Part shown: piece by piece, positions 23,901-35,600 of the stretch
Numbering within the stretch: the first letter of the stretch is position 1
How the letters are laid out: each line of letters begins with the position of its first letter
From: Liolophura sinensis
Taxonomy: Eukaryota > Mollusca > Polyplacophora > Chitonida > Chitonidae
NCBI RefSeq assembly: GCF_032854445.1
Contig: NC_088295.1
Span: 17,783,385 to 17,843,384, forward strand
Direction of reading: 5' to 3'
Length of the DNA: 60,000 nt
Position numbers and translations under genes: made by a program
The notes under the pieces: model-generated
The model's input: the letters and a program-made list of their open reading frames with translations, nothing else
Told to the model about the DNA's origin: nothing
Databases searched by the model: none

Positions 23901-25294
23901 AATTCTATATAAAATTATAGTTAAAATGTAAAACACTCAAACCAAATAATTAATACTCACCATTGTAATATCTTATTTTTTTTATTAAAGACAAGTTTTA
24001 AGTGTCATCACATTCTCAAATTTATATGTTAAACATGTATCACAGAAATGAATTCTTACAAGGACTGCTGTGTTAGATATTTAACGAGCTCTTTCATTCT
24101 TCTTGTTACATAAAAGAGTATTATATCAATCGTTTCATATTTATACATGCCTATGTCCATGCAACAGTGCAAATGATCTCCTACATTGTTTTAGTGCAAC
24201 TCAAAATGTTACTGTTCAATTTAAACAAATGTACAGCACTGACACAGTACTAAGGTAGAGTTTGAGCATTTTTTTTTTTTCAGTGAAATTGTCTGTTTGG
24301 AAGTCCATATGACTGAAGTTGGGCGTTACGGTAGAAACGTCCAGCTTAGCTTTGGGCTATTCTGTCCCAACCCTTCCCAGAATTTTCAACATATGTAAAA
24401 CCCAGGTGACAAAGAATATGGTAATATAACATGGGATAACTGGGTAAAAATCATTTCATGTTTCCACAGTTGTAAAGGCTAGGTTTGTCCTGGGCCTCTT
24501 CTCAGATCGTCATTGTGAAAAGCTGGCACTTAATGAACTGACGTTACTTTACCAAGTGATAGCAACCTCAAATTTCAAATTTCATCACAAGAGTTCAATT
24601 AATTAAACTGAACACAGGATTTGAAATTTACCTGCATTAAACATCAACTGTTGAAAATGGACCTCAACATTTAATTTAGTTGAACCAGTCAAGAGTTGGT
24701 TGACTAACTGTCAATACTCTAGTTCCGAATGTGTCAGTGCATTTGGTTGGGGTTATTCTACCAGTCATGTTGGAAAAACTAATTTAACTATCTATATCTC
24801 AATAGTTTTTGTTGTACCAGAATCATGAAGTTTACACTCGGCGCCTTATAATAACCCAAAACCCCAGCCATGGACTGTCTCTGTTTGTAAGCCTTTGATG
24901 ACACTTTGTAAATGGGTCAGTTATATTCTTCCTGTTACTAAGACTGAAAACTGGAAGTCCAGCCTCGGCAGGTTAGAGGACTGTCAGCCGTGCTGGGCGA
25001 TCCGCCGTCTGACAGGCCTTACCTAGCTCCGAGGCCGTCCGCCCGCTGCTTACACACACGTACCTTCACAGCGCTCACCGAGCTATCAGCCAGCCCACGA
25101 GATTCAAAACCAGTTTCTGAGTCCCAGCTCGGTTCATACTTCGTCCGACGGTCGCTCGCCGCGTCCTTTTGATAAGTACTATAAAAGCTAAATGCCAGGA
25201 ACAGCTGTGTAGCCAGCATACAAGAGGCTACAAAGAAAAATCGTCTGTACCTAGAGCAAAGTCTCTGTGACGAGACCGCTCTCGATGCTGCCAT
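11279..25294 (-). CDS. XYLT: Peptide O-xylosyltransferase with WSC domain, complete, 12 exons
   Basis: Type II Golgi enzyme that transfers xylose from UDP-xylose to serine of proteoglycan core proteins, the first step of heparan and chondroitin sulfate synthesis. Twelve exons total 2736 nt (911 aa plus TAA), and every intron phase agrees. Layout: cytosolic tail; TM ~19-40 ([20 protein letters not shown]); Cys-rich stem ~85-160; WSC domain ~165-258 ([29 protein letters not shown]); GT14 domain ~275-545 ([64 protein letters not shown]); C-terminal Xylo_C-type domain ([34 protein letters not shown]). Length is between human XYLT2 (865) and XYLT1 (959). Known of the family: the WSC domain occurs in invertebrate members. 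Start: the first ATG of the open frame, followed by a basic tail and the membrane segment. The position matching the human C-terminal DWD motif reads NFD. Confidence 0.96.
12210..12547 (-). CDS. XYLT: XYLT exon 11
   Basis: Acceptor attgacag|; donor CAG|GTGGGT. Residues 579-691; start of the Xylo_C-type domain ([24 protein letters not shown]). Confidence 0.95.
12988..13093 (-). CDS. XYLT: XYLT exon 10
   Basis: Acceptor tttttcag|; donor TCTG|GTATGT. Residues 544-578 ([15 protein letters not shown]). Confidence 0.95.
13125..13290 (-). repeat. SINE family C fragment in XYLT intron 9
   Basis: Minus-strand copy, tail first on the plus strand ('tttttgattggtgtttacctac'), with the family-C block 'GAGAGTAAACCACCAAACTTTGGCAAGTA'-like near 13216-13245. 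Confidence 0.55.
14083..14259 (-). CDS. XYLT: XYLT exon 9
   Basis: Acceptor tttccag|; donor TTG|GTGAGT. Residues 485-543; the most conserved block ([20 protein letters not shown], then [14 protein letters not shown]). Confidence 0.97.
14584..14800 (-). CDS. XYLT: XYLT exon 8
   Basis: Acceptor cctgtcag|; donor GAG|GTAAGA. Residues 412-484, including CENRMWRLG and DGGSDW. It ends exactly at the Glu of LLPAE|SFFHT. I recall that Glu as the catalytic-centre residue in human XYLT1; this was not checked. Confidence 0.96.
15312..15392 (-). CDS. XYLT: XYLT exon 7
   Basis: Acceptor ttttcag|; donor CAAG|GTAAGG. Residues 385-411 ([20 protein letters not shown]). Confidence 0.95.
15855..16057 (-). CDS. 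XYLT: XYLT exon 6
   Basis: Acceptor ctttcag|; donor CA|GTAGGT. Residues 318-384 with [10 protein letters not shown] and [11 protein letters not shown]. Confidence 0.96.
16193..16467 (+). repeat. Full-length SINE family A with target duplication (XYLT intron 5)
   Basis: tRNA-like head (CTCCGTGGCTCAGTTGGTTA, GTTCAAGTCC), body, and tail AAACACCTATCAAATAAATA. Flanked by a 9-bp direct repeat AGTACAAGT at 16184-16192 and 16468-16476, the expected target-site duplication. Antisense to XYLT. Confidence 0.92.
17082..17251 (-). CDS. XYLT: XYLT exon 5
   Basis: Acceptor ctctcag|; donor GTT|GTAAGT. Residues 261-317; start of the glycosyltransferase domain ([20 protein letters not shown]). Confidence 0.96.
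17624..17791 (-). CDS. XYLT: XYLT exon 4 (second half of WSC)
   Basis: Acceptor catttaag|, with a short pyrimidine tract; donor GGCC|GTAAGT. Residues 205-260 with CWCGDTYGN and [11 protein letters not shown]. Confidence 0.95.
17936..18529. mobile_element. Non-autonomous DNA transposon (~594 bp) in XYLT intron 3-4 region
   Basis: The left end GCATAAAAAAATGGGCCATACTTTAA matches the reverse complement of the right end GGCATTAAAGAATGGGCCGTACTTTGA, giving ~26-bp terminal inverted repeats. Nearly the whole left part is one open frame of 144 codons (17946-18380, +) that begins inside the terminal repeat. I do not recognise the product. Confidence 0.6.
18652..18921 (+). repeat. Full-length SINE family A with 13-bp target duplication
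   Basis: Same family as 16193. Flanked by TCATATCACATCA at 18639-18651 and 18922-18934. The box B region is altered by an A-rich insertion near 18723-18735. Confidence 0.93.
19124..19252 (-). CDS. XYLT: XYLT exon 3 (first half of WSC)
   Basis: Acceptor tttttag|; donor GCAG|GTATG. Residues 162-204; begins the WSC domain (YKGCFQDSY...CAMFCLQA). Confidence 0.95.
20549..20801 (-). CDS. XYLT: XYLT exon 2
   Basis: Acceptor gttctcag|; donor AAAG|GTAACA. Residues 78-161: stem region with four or more cysteines ([22 protein letters not shown]). Confidence 0.93.
20802..25063 (-). other. XYLT intron 1 (4.26 kb)
   Basis: GT-AG intron, AT-rich, with no exon I can support. A run of T near 24270-24281 is low complexity only. 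Confidence 0.7.
25064..25294 (-). CDS. XYLT: XYLT exon 1
   Basis: ATG at 25294-25292; residues 1-77, including the membrane anchor. Donor AAG|GTACGT, phase 0, fits exon 2. A second donor-like site 45 nt downstream (CTAG|GTAAGG, phase 2) would break the frame. Confidence 0.9.
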
Positions 25295-25420
25295 TCTGCA
25301 GGCATCGACCTTTCTCTACCTCCGCACACTGAAGAACGCCTCTTTACAGCTGACGCGAGCGGACAGAAGCCTGAATAGCGGTATCATATATCGCCCGCAG
25401 ACATCATTTCTCTTTATGAA
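25295..25420 (-). promoter_or_regulatory. Probable XYLT 5' UTR and promoter-proximal region
   Basis: Locally GC-richer than its surroundings, with several CpGs, directly upstream of the start codon. No TATA box or defined start site can be asserted. Confidence 0.3.
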
Positions 25421-25618
25421 TCGTTTATAGGAACACAGTTCCTGTGTACGTGACGTATACTTCGGGGCTTTGTTACCTTTTTTAAAAAACTGATTTTATC
25501 AAAGAATCCAGTTGTAGACGGAAAATGAAGAAATCAACATGTGGTTCACATTTGACCATTACTACATGGCCTATATAGCATATAGTGATATCAAACCTTG
25601 GCCTACGTGTAGGCCTAT

Positions 25619-25704
25619 GCAATCTGATTAAAATCACATCGTGTGTATGCAGCTTCGCTTACAACGAAGCGAAATACATGCGATCTGATTTTAATCAGAT
25701 TGAC
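25619..25704. repeat. Imperfect inverted repeat (hairpin)
   Basis: Arms of ~40 nt: CAATCTGATTAAAATCACAT against the reverse complement of CGATCTGATTTTAATCAGAT, closing on an inner TTCGCTT/AAGCGAA stem. It lies ~320 bp upstream of the XYLT start. Confidence 0.7.
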
Positions 25705-26159
25705 ATGTATGAAGAGTTTTTTAGTACTTTAAACTACGCAGGTACCAAAGCTGTTTTAAGGCACCAACAGTTAATATATGGATTATTATATACGGTACTA
25801 TAAATCAATAGATTTACAGACTGCTGCACTTGGTCTTAAGTCTACCTTTGTTATTTAGACCATAACATTGTACATATTGCACATGTACATTGTGGAATAT
25901 TAACCAACATAATCAACATTTGTTCAGTATAAAAACAATCACGATGTTCAACACAAATAGCATGTGTACGCTGAATTGTAGGAAAGGAAGAAACTAAGCT
26001 TGTGGCCTGCAAGAAGACGCACGCACGCCCTCAGTTTGTAGCCTGCAGTATATGTTTGTAGGCCCACATATATGCCTCGCCTAGTATAAAGAATGTGTTT
26101 TACAGATGAAATATATGATCTCAACCAGCGTTCGGTTACCTGTTCTTTTCTTTCTTCTG

Positions 26160-26250
26160 ATTGTTGTTTAACGCCATCCACACTGTATAATATTTCACTT
26201 ACATGATGGCCTGGAGTAAACCACCATGCAGTCTTTCTTAAGCAGTCTTC
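26160..26250 (-). repeat. SINE family C fragment
   Basis: Contains 'TGTTTAACGCCATCCACACT' and 'CCTGGAGTAAACCACCATGC', the shared family-C block. Confidence 0.45.
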
Positions 26251-26315
26251 GTGGTATAGGCGCTGAAACGTGAGTAAAGCTAAACCTCTGTGAGACTACC
26301 AGAAAGAAATTTTTA

Positions 26316-26790
26316 GAGCTGGTTTAGTTGATACGCTCGACTGTTACAAATTAAACCGATAATTGGTATTAATTAATTGCCTTCTTAGGCAAAGTACAGG
26401 AAATGTCCCTTAAGACAGGTTGATCCTAACTGACAAAGCCACAAAGCTAAAATAATATTTTGCTACAAATATGATGGCTGTACTCAACTATTCTAATTAA
26501 ACCGAAGTCCAAGTCTTATAAGACTTCAAGACCTTTGACCCAAACCTTGATCGGGCTATCATACCCGAAAGCAAATAATAGTGTTGGTTTGGTTGCTGTA
26601 CCTAATCGCGATGTGTAGTTAAGCTCAATACTGGCGCTAATTAAGGCCCTTCTTAAGTGGACAAAGTACAGGGATTTCCACTTAAGAAACATCGACCCTT
26701 AATTACCATACATTTAAATGTATTTTAGCATTGGTTTGGTCGATGTATTCATCAATGCTAATTAAACTGATTTGAGGTTTTTGGTGGCAG
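26316..26790. repeat. Diverged direct duplication of ~200 bp
   Basis: Two blocks, about 26316-26515 and 26583-26785, share in order a 'GGTTTRGTTG' start, 'TAATTAA..GCCCTTCTTA..', 'CAAAGTACAGG', a 'CTTAAG' segment, 'ATCGACC/GATCCTAA' and 'CTAATTAAACYGA'. The second has an inner hairpin TTCTTAAGTGGA / TCCACTTAAGAA. Confidence 0.5.
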
Positions 26791-26883
26791 TGCGTAGTCT
26801 AATTAGTACAGGATATAGAACTCAAGAAAGGCCGTTTGGAGGTCTTAAACGTTTTAGTATCTCCGATGATATATATATACATG

Positions 26884-26950
26884 TGTCTGGCCGTCGTCGT
26901 ATAAATGAAATATTCTTGTGTACGACGTAAAACACAAATCCAATAAATTA
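26884..26950 (+). repeat. SINE family A tail fragment
   Basis: 'GCCGTCGTCGTATAAATGAAATATTCTTG' followed by 'ACGACGTAAAACACAAATCC'. Confidence 0.7.
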
Positions 26951-29519
26951 TTAAATATTGACAATACGAGAGATCACTATTAACTATTGCTGCCAAGAAC
27001 CCGAGAACAATTAATGGAAGCCAGGGAACCTTAAGAATTCCCGGTCCGAGAACGGCATTGACCCCATGTCTCATGTGAGCTCTCGATTAAAAGGAAACAC
27101 CTTGATCCACCACGGCCGCTCTGCTCCCGCCATAGACTCAGTGTTATACGTCCAATATTAGCGCATATAACACCTGCTAATTCAGCCATCTATAAACTTT
27201 TGGAATATTTGTCAAATCCGTTTCTATTGAAATATGATGTATATATACGTTTTGATTCGTTAAGAGTTCATAATTGTATAGTGATTACATAAATAAAATC
27301 TCAGATCCACTGAAAATATCTTCAGCTGAGATACCAGTCTTTTTTTAATCATATCAATTCGTTTCTACTGGATAAAAATGTTACCACGTACTACTCAAGC
27401 TTATACAGTATGAGTCGCATGATACCGTTTTAAAGGCACCATTCAGCTTTATTTTTTTAAGGAACTGGTAATATTCAATTCGTTTCGGACATTACTAAAT
27501 TCTAGACAAAACTGCATGTTTTGCACACAGTTGGTAACTGCAAACTTCTATATATAATGGACTTCAGCTAATACGAATTCATGCAGATTTGTCTTCATTC
27601 TTCTGCCAGTTAACGTTTACACCTAAAGTCTGGTATTTATACAAAAAAAGAAACTTTTTTTTTCTTTATACAGGATTTACCACTTATACCTCTGCTTAGC
27701 GGATTTCGTATAGATCTTCCATTTCTATACCTTCTCATCTTATTTTGTCAAAACTCTCATGATCAGTTGGAGTGTGTATAATTTTTTGCTTAGTCAGTTG
27801 CACTTGAACATGTGTGCATGAACAATCTGCAATGCAAGATGCATCCAGCTATATGTTCCGCTATATGCAGTGATCCACGTATCCCGCGCTCATCTATATA
27901 TAAATGTGTATGGTATTGGATATGACTACACTCTTGGTGCCCTGCTTCGTTTTCGCCCATGTGAATACCAATCGGTGTACAGTTCTTTTAGAATCCCAGG
28001 ACACGTTTACCAGTTTACATAATGAGGACGGCGCTGTCGACGGATGGTAATAGTTTGATCTGCCAGATTAACCATGGGTCCTTATTGAAGGCTAGACTGA
28101 TTTCCGGCCTCGATGGCTGACTGACCACACTCTCTAAATACCCAATTCCAGAATCGATAAAAACTGTTTACCAACTTTGAAGGATCTGCATGACGTTAAT
28201 AACAACATGTTATCCCTTCTGGTGTGAGATATCAGAGCTTCCCAAAAGGGTGGCGAAAAAAAAAATTAAACTAAGCCCAGAGTGTGATTTCCAAAAAGAA
28301 ACCTTTTGAAATAAAATAAGGGTATCTTGTCCACACGAATGGAGTTGACATGCTCGAAAAAGTCTGTAGCGGTGGCATCCATGGTGTGAAATTCATCCCA
28401 CTGGCCACCGGAAATTCAGCCAGACATCGAGGAGTTTGGATTATTAAAATGCTAAATATAGTCAATGGAAATGTCAGAATTGTAATAAAACTGGTCTTTA
28501 TGGACATGGAAAAACGAGAGAACGTCATACAGCCGTGTTAGACGATACAATACTTCAGATGACATTGAGTGAATTGATAGGAAAGCATGAAGCAGTTTGT
28601 ATGATTTGCCCAATACATGAATACTTTGGCCATGCAAAAACGAAGGTCACTGTCCTGTATAAATCTGGTGACGACATTTTAATATGTATTTAATTGAGAA
28701 AAAAAGTTCTTCCGATATGGAGAAAGGGTACAGGAAAAACAAACAAAAACCAATATATCGACGTATTTAATACATAAACCTAATTAAATCATGGACGGAG
28801 ATTTTCTACTGAAAATATAGGATATATACCGGTAGGTGTCGTTCACAAAAACGGGCTCAAGGGTTTGATTCCTACCATGCATGTGGCTCTGTGGACCACT
28901 AGCGATCTGATATATACACGTGTGGTTTGTGTATACATATATGGAGTGTTTAATAAGGGTTTAAATTTAAGAATTGTTCTGATTTGAAATAAACAAATAA
29001 TGGTGTCATTTTGTATTCGTTTCACGATTCATCCGTATATACAAATTGTAACTGTTTTGGAGATAGGTATATAAGGATGTTGGGATTATATATCCACCGC
29101 AGAGAATGTGTTTGTGACGTCCGTGCAAGTTTAACACAAGGCCATCCAATCTTCGTCTGTATGAAATTCTGAACACTTCTTCATAAAGCTATTCATATCC
29201 CGTTTCCGGTTTATTTTCTCTGATCTATATCTAGACTTGTATCCAGTTTTCGCTCCTTGAGTCTAATCGGCACTAGTGAGATTAAGATGCTGCTGTTTAT
29301 TTACAAGGTACGTTGATGGTGATTAGATAATTGATTAAAAATTAGCGGAAAATATATATTATTCCATAACCTTCACGAAACAATGGACGTCTTAGGCAGT
29401 TTATGCTCTTAGGAACAATTCAGAGAACTTTGGACATATACACATGGACCTAACCCTTCTACACCGTTTCAAAATTATCCATTGACATTAAATTTATTTC
29501 TACATACATATGTGTATTT
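26951..29519. other. Intergenic, nothing recognised
   Basis: AT-rich, no supportable gene. Confidence 0.5.
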
Positions 29520-29571
29520 TTCTTGAGTAAGGCTTAAAACATCAATGGGATAAATACGTCTATATATATGG

Positions 29572-29580
29572 GATAAATAC

Positions 29581-29638
<58 letters not shown>

Positions 29639-29798
29639 CTATGTACATTACATACAAGCGACACATTGGCGCGCTATTTTCCCATGCATATGTGTGCCAG
29701 GATTATCTTCGCGTTAACGTTTGCAAGCTTCGTACGTGCAGTTGTCCGCGACATACAATTTGCATGTTTACTGTGAATTCTAACGACTTTTATACAGA

Positions 29799-29871
<73 letters not shown>
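29572..29871. repeat. Two long (TA)n microsatellites
   Basis: Uninterrupted TA runs at about 29572-29632 and 29803-29871, separated by ~170 bp of unique sequence. The open frame through them is an artefact. Confidence 0.95.
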
Positions 29872-29874
<3 letters not shown>

Positions 29875-31802
29875 TGTATCGATTATGCTGTCCAGAAGAT
29901 GTCCAATCTCAAGGGTGTATCAGTTATCATGCATGCATACAAAGGATGACTTAAAATGCTGGCGACGTTGGATTCTTCCTCACATATGTCAATACCTTCA
30001 GTCATACATATTATAGCAGGTCTGGGACATCTTATTCAGAAACAACGGGATGTTGCCAGCTTTCTTCCTTTTAAACTACTATATGTTTGCATGCTGTGCC
30101 ATCCGTATTCTGCCGCCCGTCCTCTAAGCCCAGTGTAAATAATGGGTAAAGAGAACATTCATCAGACACTGTATTGTTCTAAGCTGCAGTTATACCTTCA
30201 CTGAGTTAGACACCTGCAAATGCATAATCCACAATTTTCTTGACATTGTTACATATATAACCGCTGGCGTCCAGTAGAATGGACAAACGGTTTCAAAAGC
30301 GATATAGTAAGGTATAGTAATAATAACACAAACCACCAATGCGCCATCAAGCCATAGAACTGTCCAGAACATATGCAGTATACCTGTAACATGCAAGACG
30401 ACTTTGTATTTATACGACGACTTCACTGATGCCTTAACATGTATATTCTGCATACTTGGCTTTATACACGGGTACTATATGGATAAGTCACTTGATAGAG
30501 GAAGAGATCTTGTATTTGGTGCTTGCCGATACATAATAAATCATTTAATTTTCGTGTATATACATTGACAATAGGTAGTATATACGGTTTTGGCACTGTG
30601 AGAAACCAGGAAGGAGAGGGGGGCAGGAGAGGGGGACGGGCGAGTACAGAGCTTTAAATAGGCTTAGAGGATTTGGTGGCGTGTAGCGCAATTATGTAGG
30701 CATAGATGTCGATCTGAACAATCTCCTGGCTCCAATATATTTCGTCTGTGTCACCATGCCCCCCCCCTCCCCGCTCCCAGTTTGTTCTGTATCAGAATAG
30801 CTTTAAGCAAAACAATTCACTTCCTATACTGCTTTGATGAAGATGAACAATCTACTTGAAGCAACGATTGGACCATGTAACATTGTTATTTTATGTTTTA
30901 GAAATCCAGGAAAATTTATATGTACTAGTAGGCCCTCTAGCTATGCAGAAAATGGACATTTATGAATACAATACTATTTGCTGATATGTATACGTTAAAA
31001 CTGGAGTGGTAGCCTTACAACGCCTTGGCAATCAATAGGGAACCAGGTGGGCAGGATTAAAGACCCTATTGGGTCCGATTTCAGATCATTTTAATGTTTA
31101 TTTTTAGGTAGCAGAAGTTAAACTTCGGATAAATATTACCTTAGGACAAATTTGCAAAATGTTCCACTTCCAACATCAAAAACCGAGGATAGTAGGTTTT
31201 AAATCCTGATTCTGTCGGAAATGGCTTTGTGCAGTCAACTCAGGGAATTTAGACACTGGAACTAATGTTCTCACTGTCCTATTTTAACAGATTAAGGCAA
31301 TACTCCGTGGCTGTTTTCTGTTTGGACCTATACCGATGAGAATCCTGATAAATGTGATTTAACTGTCAGTAAGAACACTTCAAAATGTACACTTACCACC
31401 AGCCATTTACAACTTTCTTTCAGACTACGGTCTAAGGTTGGACAGTGATCCACATAGAATGAAGGAGCCACAGATTTTATGCAGTATGTAAAGCCTTTGG
31501 AGGATTGGTATTGGATTTTGACTAGACAATAAAGTGACTCATTTGTATTAAGGCTTTCGGACGGTGAGCAAAATCTTTTGGTCGAGGCAGATGGTGACAG
31601 GTGGTCATTGATGAGAAATGGCCATAAGCGCAGGTTTGACAACAAATAAATAAATAAACATAATATTCACTATGGTGGTTCCATCATTTGCTGAAATGTT
31701 TTCGTCATTAACTATGGCGATTCCACCATACTTTTAGAACTATCTTGCAAAGTGCCATGCAAGAGACTAGACACTGGACTCATTAAAGAACGAATGAATG
31801 AA
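29872..31802. other. Intergenic, one weak exon-like stretch
   Basis: No recognised gene. Around 31395-31573 (-) a Cys-containing open stretch ends at a good donor (GTG|GTAAGT), but the acceptor is weak and no family is recognised. Confidence 0.35.
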
Positions 31803-32130
31803 TGGATGCCTGGGGTTTAACGTCATACTTAACAATTTTTCAGTCATATGACAATGATTTAATGTGTCTTCTTGTGGCAAGGCGAGTCTGTGCTGCCAAA
31901 GTGCTGCCACCACTGAAGTATCATGCCGAAGATGACACCTCACCCAGTCACCAGGGCAATCAGTCCTATTTCCTTGCTCTAACCTCTCAGTGTTGAGAGG
32001 TTAGAGCAAGTATTTGCCAAACAAGGTACCATTTTTAAAGTCTTTGGTATGGCACAATCCAAGTTTGATACCTGGCCTCCCGACCTCGAGGGCGACGCTG
32101 TAACAAATTAGGCCACTGAAGCCGTCGACT
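31803..32130 (-). repeat. SINE family B, copy 1
   Basis: Matches 47625-47987 over its whole length in the same (minus) orientation. Shared blocks include 'CTTAACAATTT', 'TCAGTCATATGACAAT', 'GTGTCTTCTTGTG', 'CACTGAAGTATCATGC' and 'TTTTTAAAGTCTTTGG'. The head, at the right end on the plus strand, is tRNA-like. Confidence 0.8.
31973..32010. repeat. Perfect 17-bp palindrome inside SINE B
   Basis: CTTGCTCTAACCTCTCA, loop GTGT, then its exact reverse complement. The sister copy at 47.8 kb lacks the second arm. Confidence 0.95.
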
Positions 32131-32514
32131 CATTAAAGAAGAAGACACGCATGCATACCACTATTAGTCTTTGGTATGACCTGGCTTAGGTTGAGACACC
32201 CAATCCCATACTGGGTCAGGAACTCACATGTTAGTCATAAACGGATAAATGGTTGAACCATGCAGGGACAAAGTGATATGGTATGATCCTTCCAAAAGCC
32301 ACAATGAGTGTCCATGGGAGAAATATGGGACCTTTACAAAGAAATAGCATTGTAATGTCAAACCAAAATGAAGCTCTTTGATTGCTCACATTATGACTAA
32401 GAGAACTTTGGAACTTGTGTCATGAGGTTAGAACATAAAACATGCTGTCAGATGCTGACAAGTGTTAATACGAGAAAGAAACTTCTTTTATGAAAGACAA
32501 GGATGCATAATATA

Positions 32515-32695
32515 TTTATTTATTTGATTGCTTTCAGATGACGTACTCAAGAATATTTCACTTATATGAGGGCGGCCAGCCTTGTGCTGTGAGGAAATCC
32601 AGCAATGACATCAACAGGCTGGCAGACTTTCCCACATGCTACCATGTGAGGAAGCCAGCATGATCTGGACTTGAAGTGATCCTGTTGGCGAGATT
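32515..32695 (-). repeat. SINE family A, degraded minus-strand copy
   Basis: Starts with a TTATTTATTTGATTG tail and contains 'ACTCAAGAATATTTCACTTA' and 'GTGAGGAAGCCAGCATGATC'; the head is eroded. Confidence 0.7.
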
Positions 32696-35600
32696 TGTCT
32701 CCTAAGTAATTGTGCTGCATGCATACAACTCCCTTGGTCACTGCAGCTCTCAAGGCTACATTAGAAAACTCTATTAAAGCAACTACCAAGTGAACCTATT
32801 TAACACACTAATCAAACAGACATGTCTAATATCTTTGCCATAAATAAATAAATAGAAGCTTTGTAATTTCTGTACTGCAAGACACTGAAAAAGATTTATT
32901 TTATAAGCATCTGTTGGTATACACAAGTCTTTTCTTGGTTCAGTTTTTATAGACATATATATCAACAGATCGTTTTTGTAGTCCTGAAATTGCTTTCATG
33001 CTGGGTTCTGTTATGAACACCTCAGATATTAGAGAAAACAACACTGTTCTAATAAAGTCAACTTACATACTGACACATTTTTAAAGACCCCATTGGCAGC
33101 TTGGAAACAGGAGCCTGTGCGTGCTAGAGTTTTTCCAACTACATCCTCTTCACATGTACATGAAAGGCTGATATTCATAAAAGTACAAATTCAAAAAACT
33201 TGTTACTGTATGTTTATCACATTACATTGTCAAAGATCTCAGATACTTCAATGCTGTTCCTAATTAAATATTGCTAACTGAATACCAATATGTCTACCTC
33301 AGCAATGTCTCAATAGAATGTAAACTATCCATCAAAAACTTGCAAATTTGATGAACTATAAGTTATCTAACATTACAATTTATAAAAAAAATATGAGAGC
33401 ACATTTCTTTTTTTAATTCTGAGAAGTGAATGTTATAAAATAGGTACCAAAAACTTCTCATTTCTGATATGTGCATTCAACAGACAAGTGTGAAAAAATT
33501 GAGATATTAAAAAAAAAAAAGATTACCCTAAACAAAAAGTATTTTGAAAAGCTGAATGTGATATACGCAATCCCATCGGCAGATTGAACAGCTTTATATG
33601 TGCAAAACTAAGAGATAGTAATTTACTATTTTCAGTTGGCTGCTTTAATAAACCAGAAATCTGATCCGCTGAGCTGTATTTGAAATAGGAAGTTATTTAA
33701 TCCCCACATGAACCTGAATACTGAAAATGGAATCCTTGTGCAAAACTGTATACTTTTATATTCATGTTCACGTCATCTTATCTGAAGTACACATCTAAAT
33801 ACGAAATCATTGTCTGAAGCTTCTTTACTTCCATGATGACCTTACTGAAACTTGATCAAAACATCTACAATTTAAATAGGAACCTTGTTAATCTCAACCA
33901 GCATACCAAAAATGAAATCCACATCTGAGGCAGTCTTAATTCCCTTGGAATCACATCACTGAAAGTTTTTTCACCAGTTTTTGCATAGACATGTTAAGTA
34001 TTCTAGAAAATGGTAAAACTGGAAAATGTCCTTATGAAAATAGTTTTTCAAGGACCACTAAAAGTAATACGCATATTGAAGACTTGTTCAAATGTTGCAG
34101 TCAATACCAAAGTTCAAAGTACAAAAATACAAATAAATGACTAATAACATCTATAAAATGTAAAAAATCACACAACATATTTTTCAGAAAACTCAATAAA
34201 AACATTTCTTATTAAATATATCTTCAAAAAAAAATCAAAACATAATACACATTTTGCAAAATAAGTGAATTCTGACACAAGATTCAATAATTATATCAAA
34301 TCAATTTGATTTATCCGATTTACATATGCAGACTTGATAATATAACATTAAAGAACAGACAGTTGCAGAAAACAGCTGAATTTGAAGTTTTCTCAATAAT
34401 TTTATCTATTTTTTACTTCACTCTTTACCCATGTATGAAAGTAAATTTTTTTTTACATTATAATGATAATACAGGAACATGTATAAACACACAAATGCCA
34501 ACAAAAAGATCTACTTTCAAAGACTGATATCATACACATACCCTTGGCATCCTAGTAAGCTAATAAGCTACATTAGTGCAGTTTTCATAAATCAAACAGA
34601 AAGTTCTACCTGGAAAACAAAACAAGTGTTAAACAAGAACCTGTTGCATGAGCTATCCCTTACCTTTACCCTGAAAATTAAACATGCTAATATGTAAATG
34701 ACAGGTAGCAGGTTTATACCCTTGTTGGACAATAAAACACATTTAAAACTAATACTCAACTATATGTGGCTAGATTACAAACAGATACACCTGTATAGAC
34801 ACCGTCTGAAATTGTGTTTTCATAAAACCGATGAATCTATTCAACATATCATGCGAATATGTACACCAAGACAAAACTATTACATTTTATGATTTCATCA
34901 TAGTCTATCAGCCCTTACAACCAATGTTGCTTCCAAAACTCTAGAGCCTGCTTGTTTGGATGCAGCTTCAGTCAGGAGGTTTGTCAAAAGGCCTAGTTTT
35001 CAACACTTCCTAGTTTTTCCAGCTATAAACCTAACAGTCATATGTAAAATTTTCTTAAGTATGATATAAAGCCCCGATCAAATAAATACATAAATAAATA
35101 ATTACAAATTTGAAGCAGATACATTTGCAACACTGACAATACAAAAAACTCAACAAGTGTCTGCCACTGTGTTCTATCCCATATGCTAAACTCTTAAGTT
35201 TTAATGAATTATAAAAATATCACAAATTCCTGGTAGTCTTGGATTTTCCTGTTGTGCCCAGTAAAACACTCAATGCTTTCCTCGCCTCCCTGGAAAAAAA
35301 GGAGTTTTCCATTAAAAATTCATGTACTGGGACTGATTAAATGTACACTGAAAATAAGACAGCCGCCATTCCTGAGACAGGAACTTGCAAGCAGTGAAAT
35401 CTTATCCCGAAATGATCACATACACTTAGTGAATATCAGCAGAATTTCTCAGCAGAGGCATGGCAGTCTGAACACCATGGTGCAGGGTGATTTAACAGCT
35501 GACAAGTCACATCTGACACTTGTACCACATTTTATATATGAGCTGAAGCACAAGTAACATTCCACAGTAAACTGTGAACTGCTCGGCCAACTCCAAAAAG

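Noticed and set aside
25019-25063. XYLT exon 1 extended to the donor-like CTAG|GTAAGG site
   Set aside because: It ends in phase 2, whereas exon 2 starts in phase 0; AAG|GTACGT at 25064 keeps the frame.
29641-29949. 102-codon ORF with a long Tyr-Ile run
   Set aside because: It is a translation of a (TA)n microsatellite.
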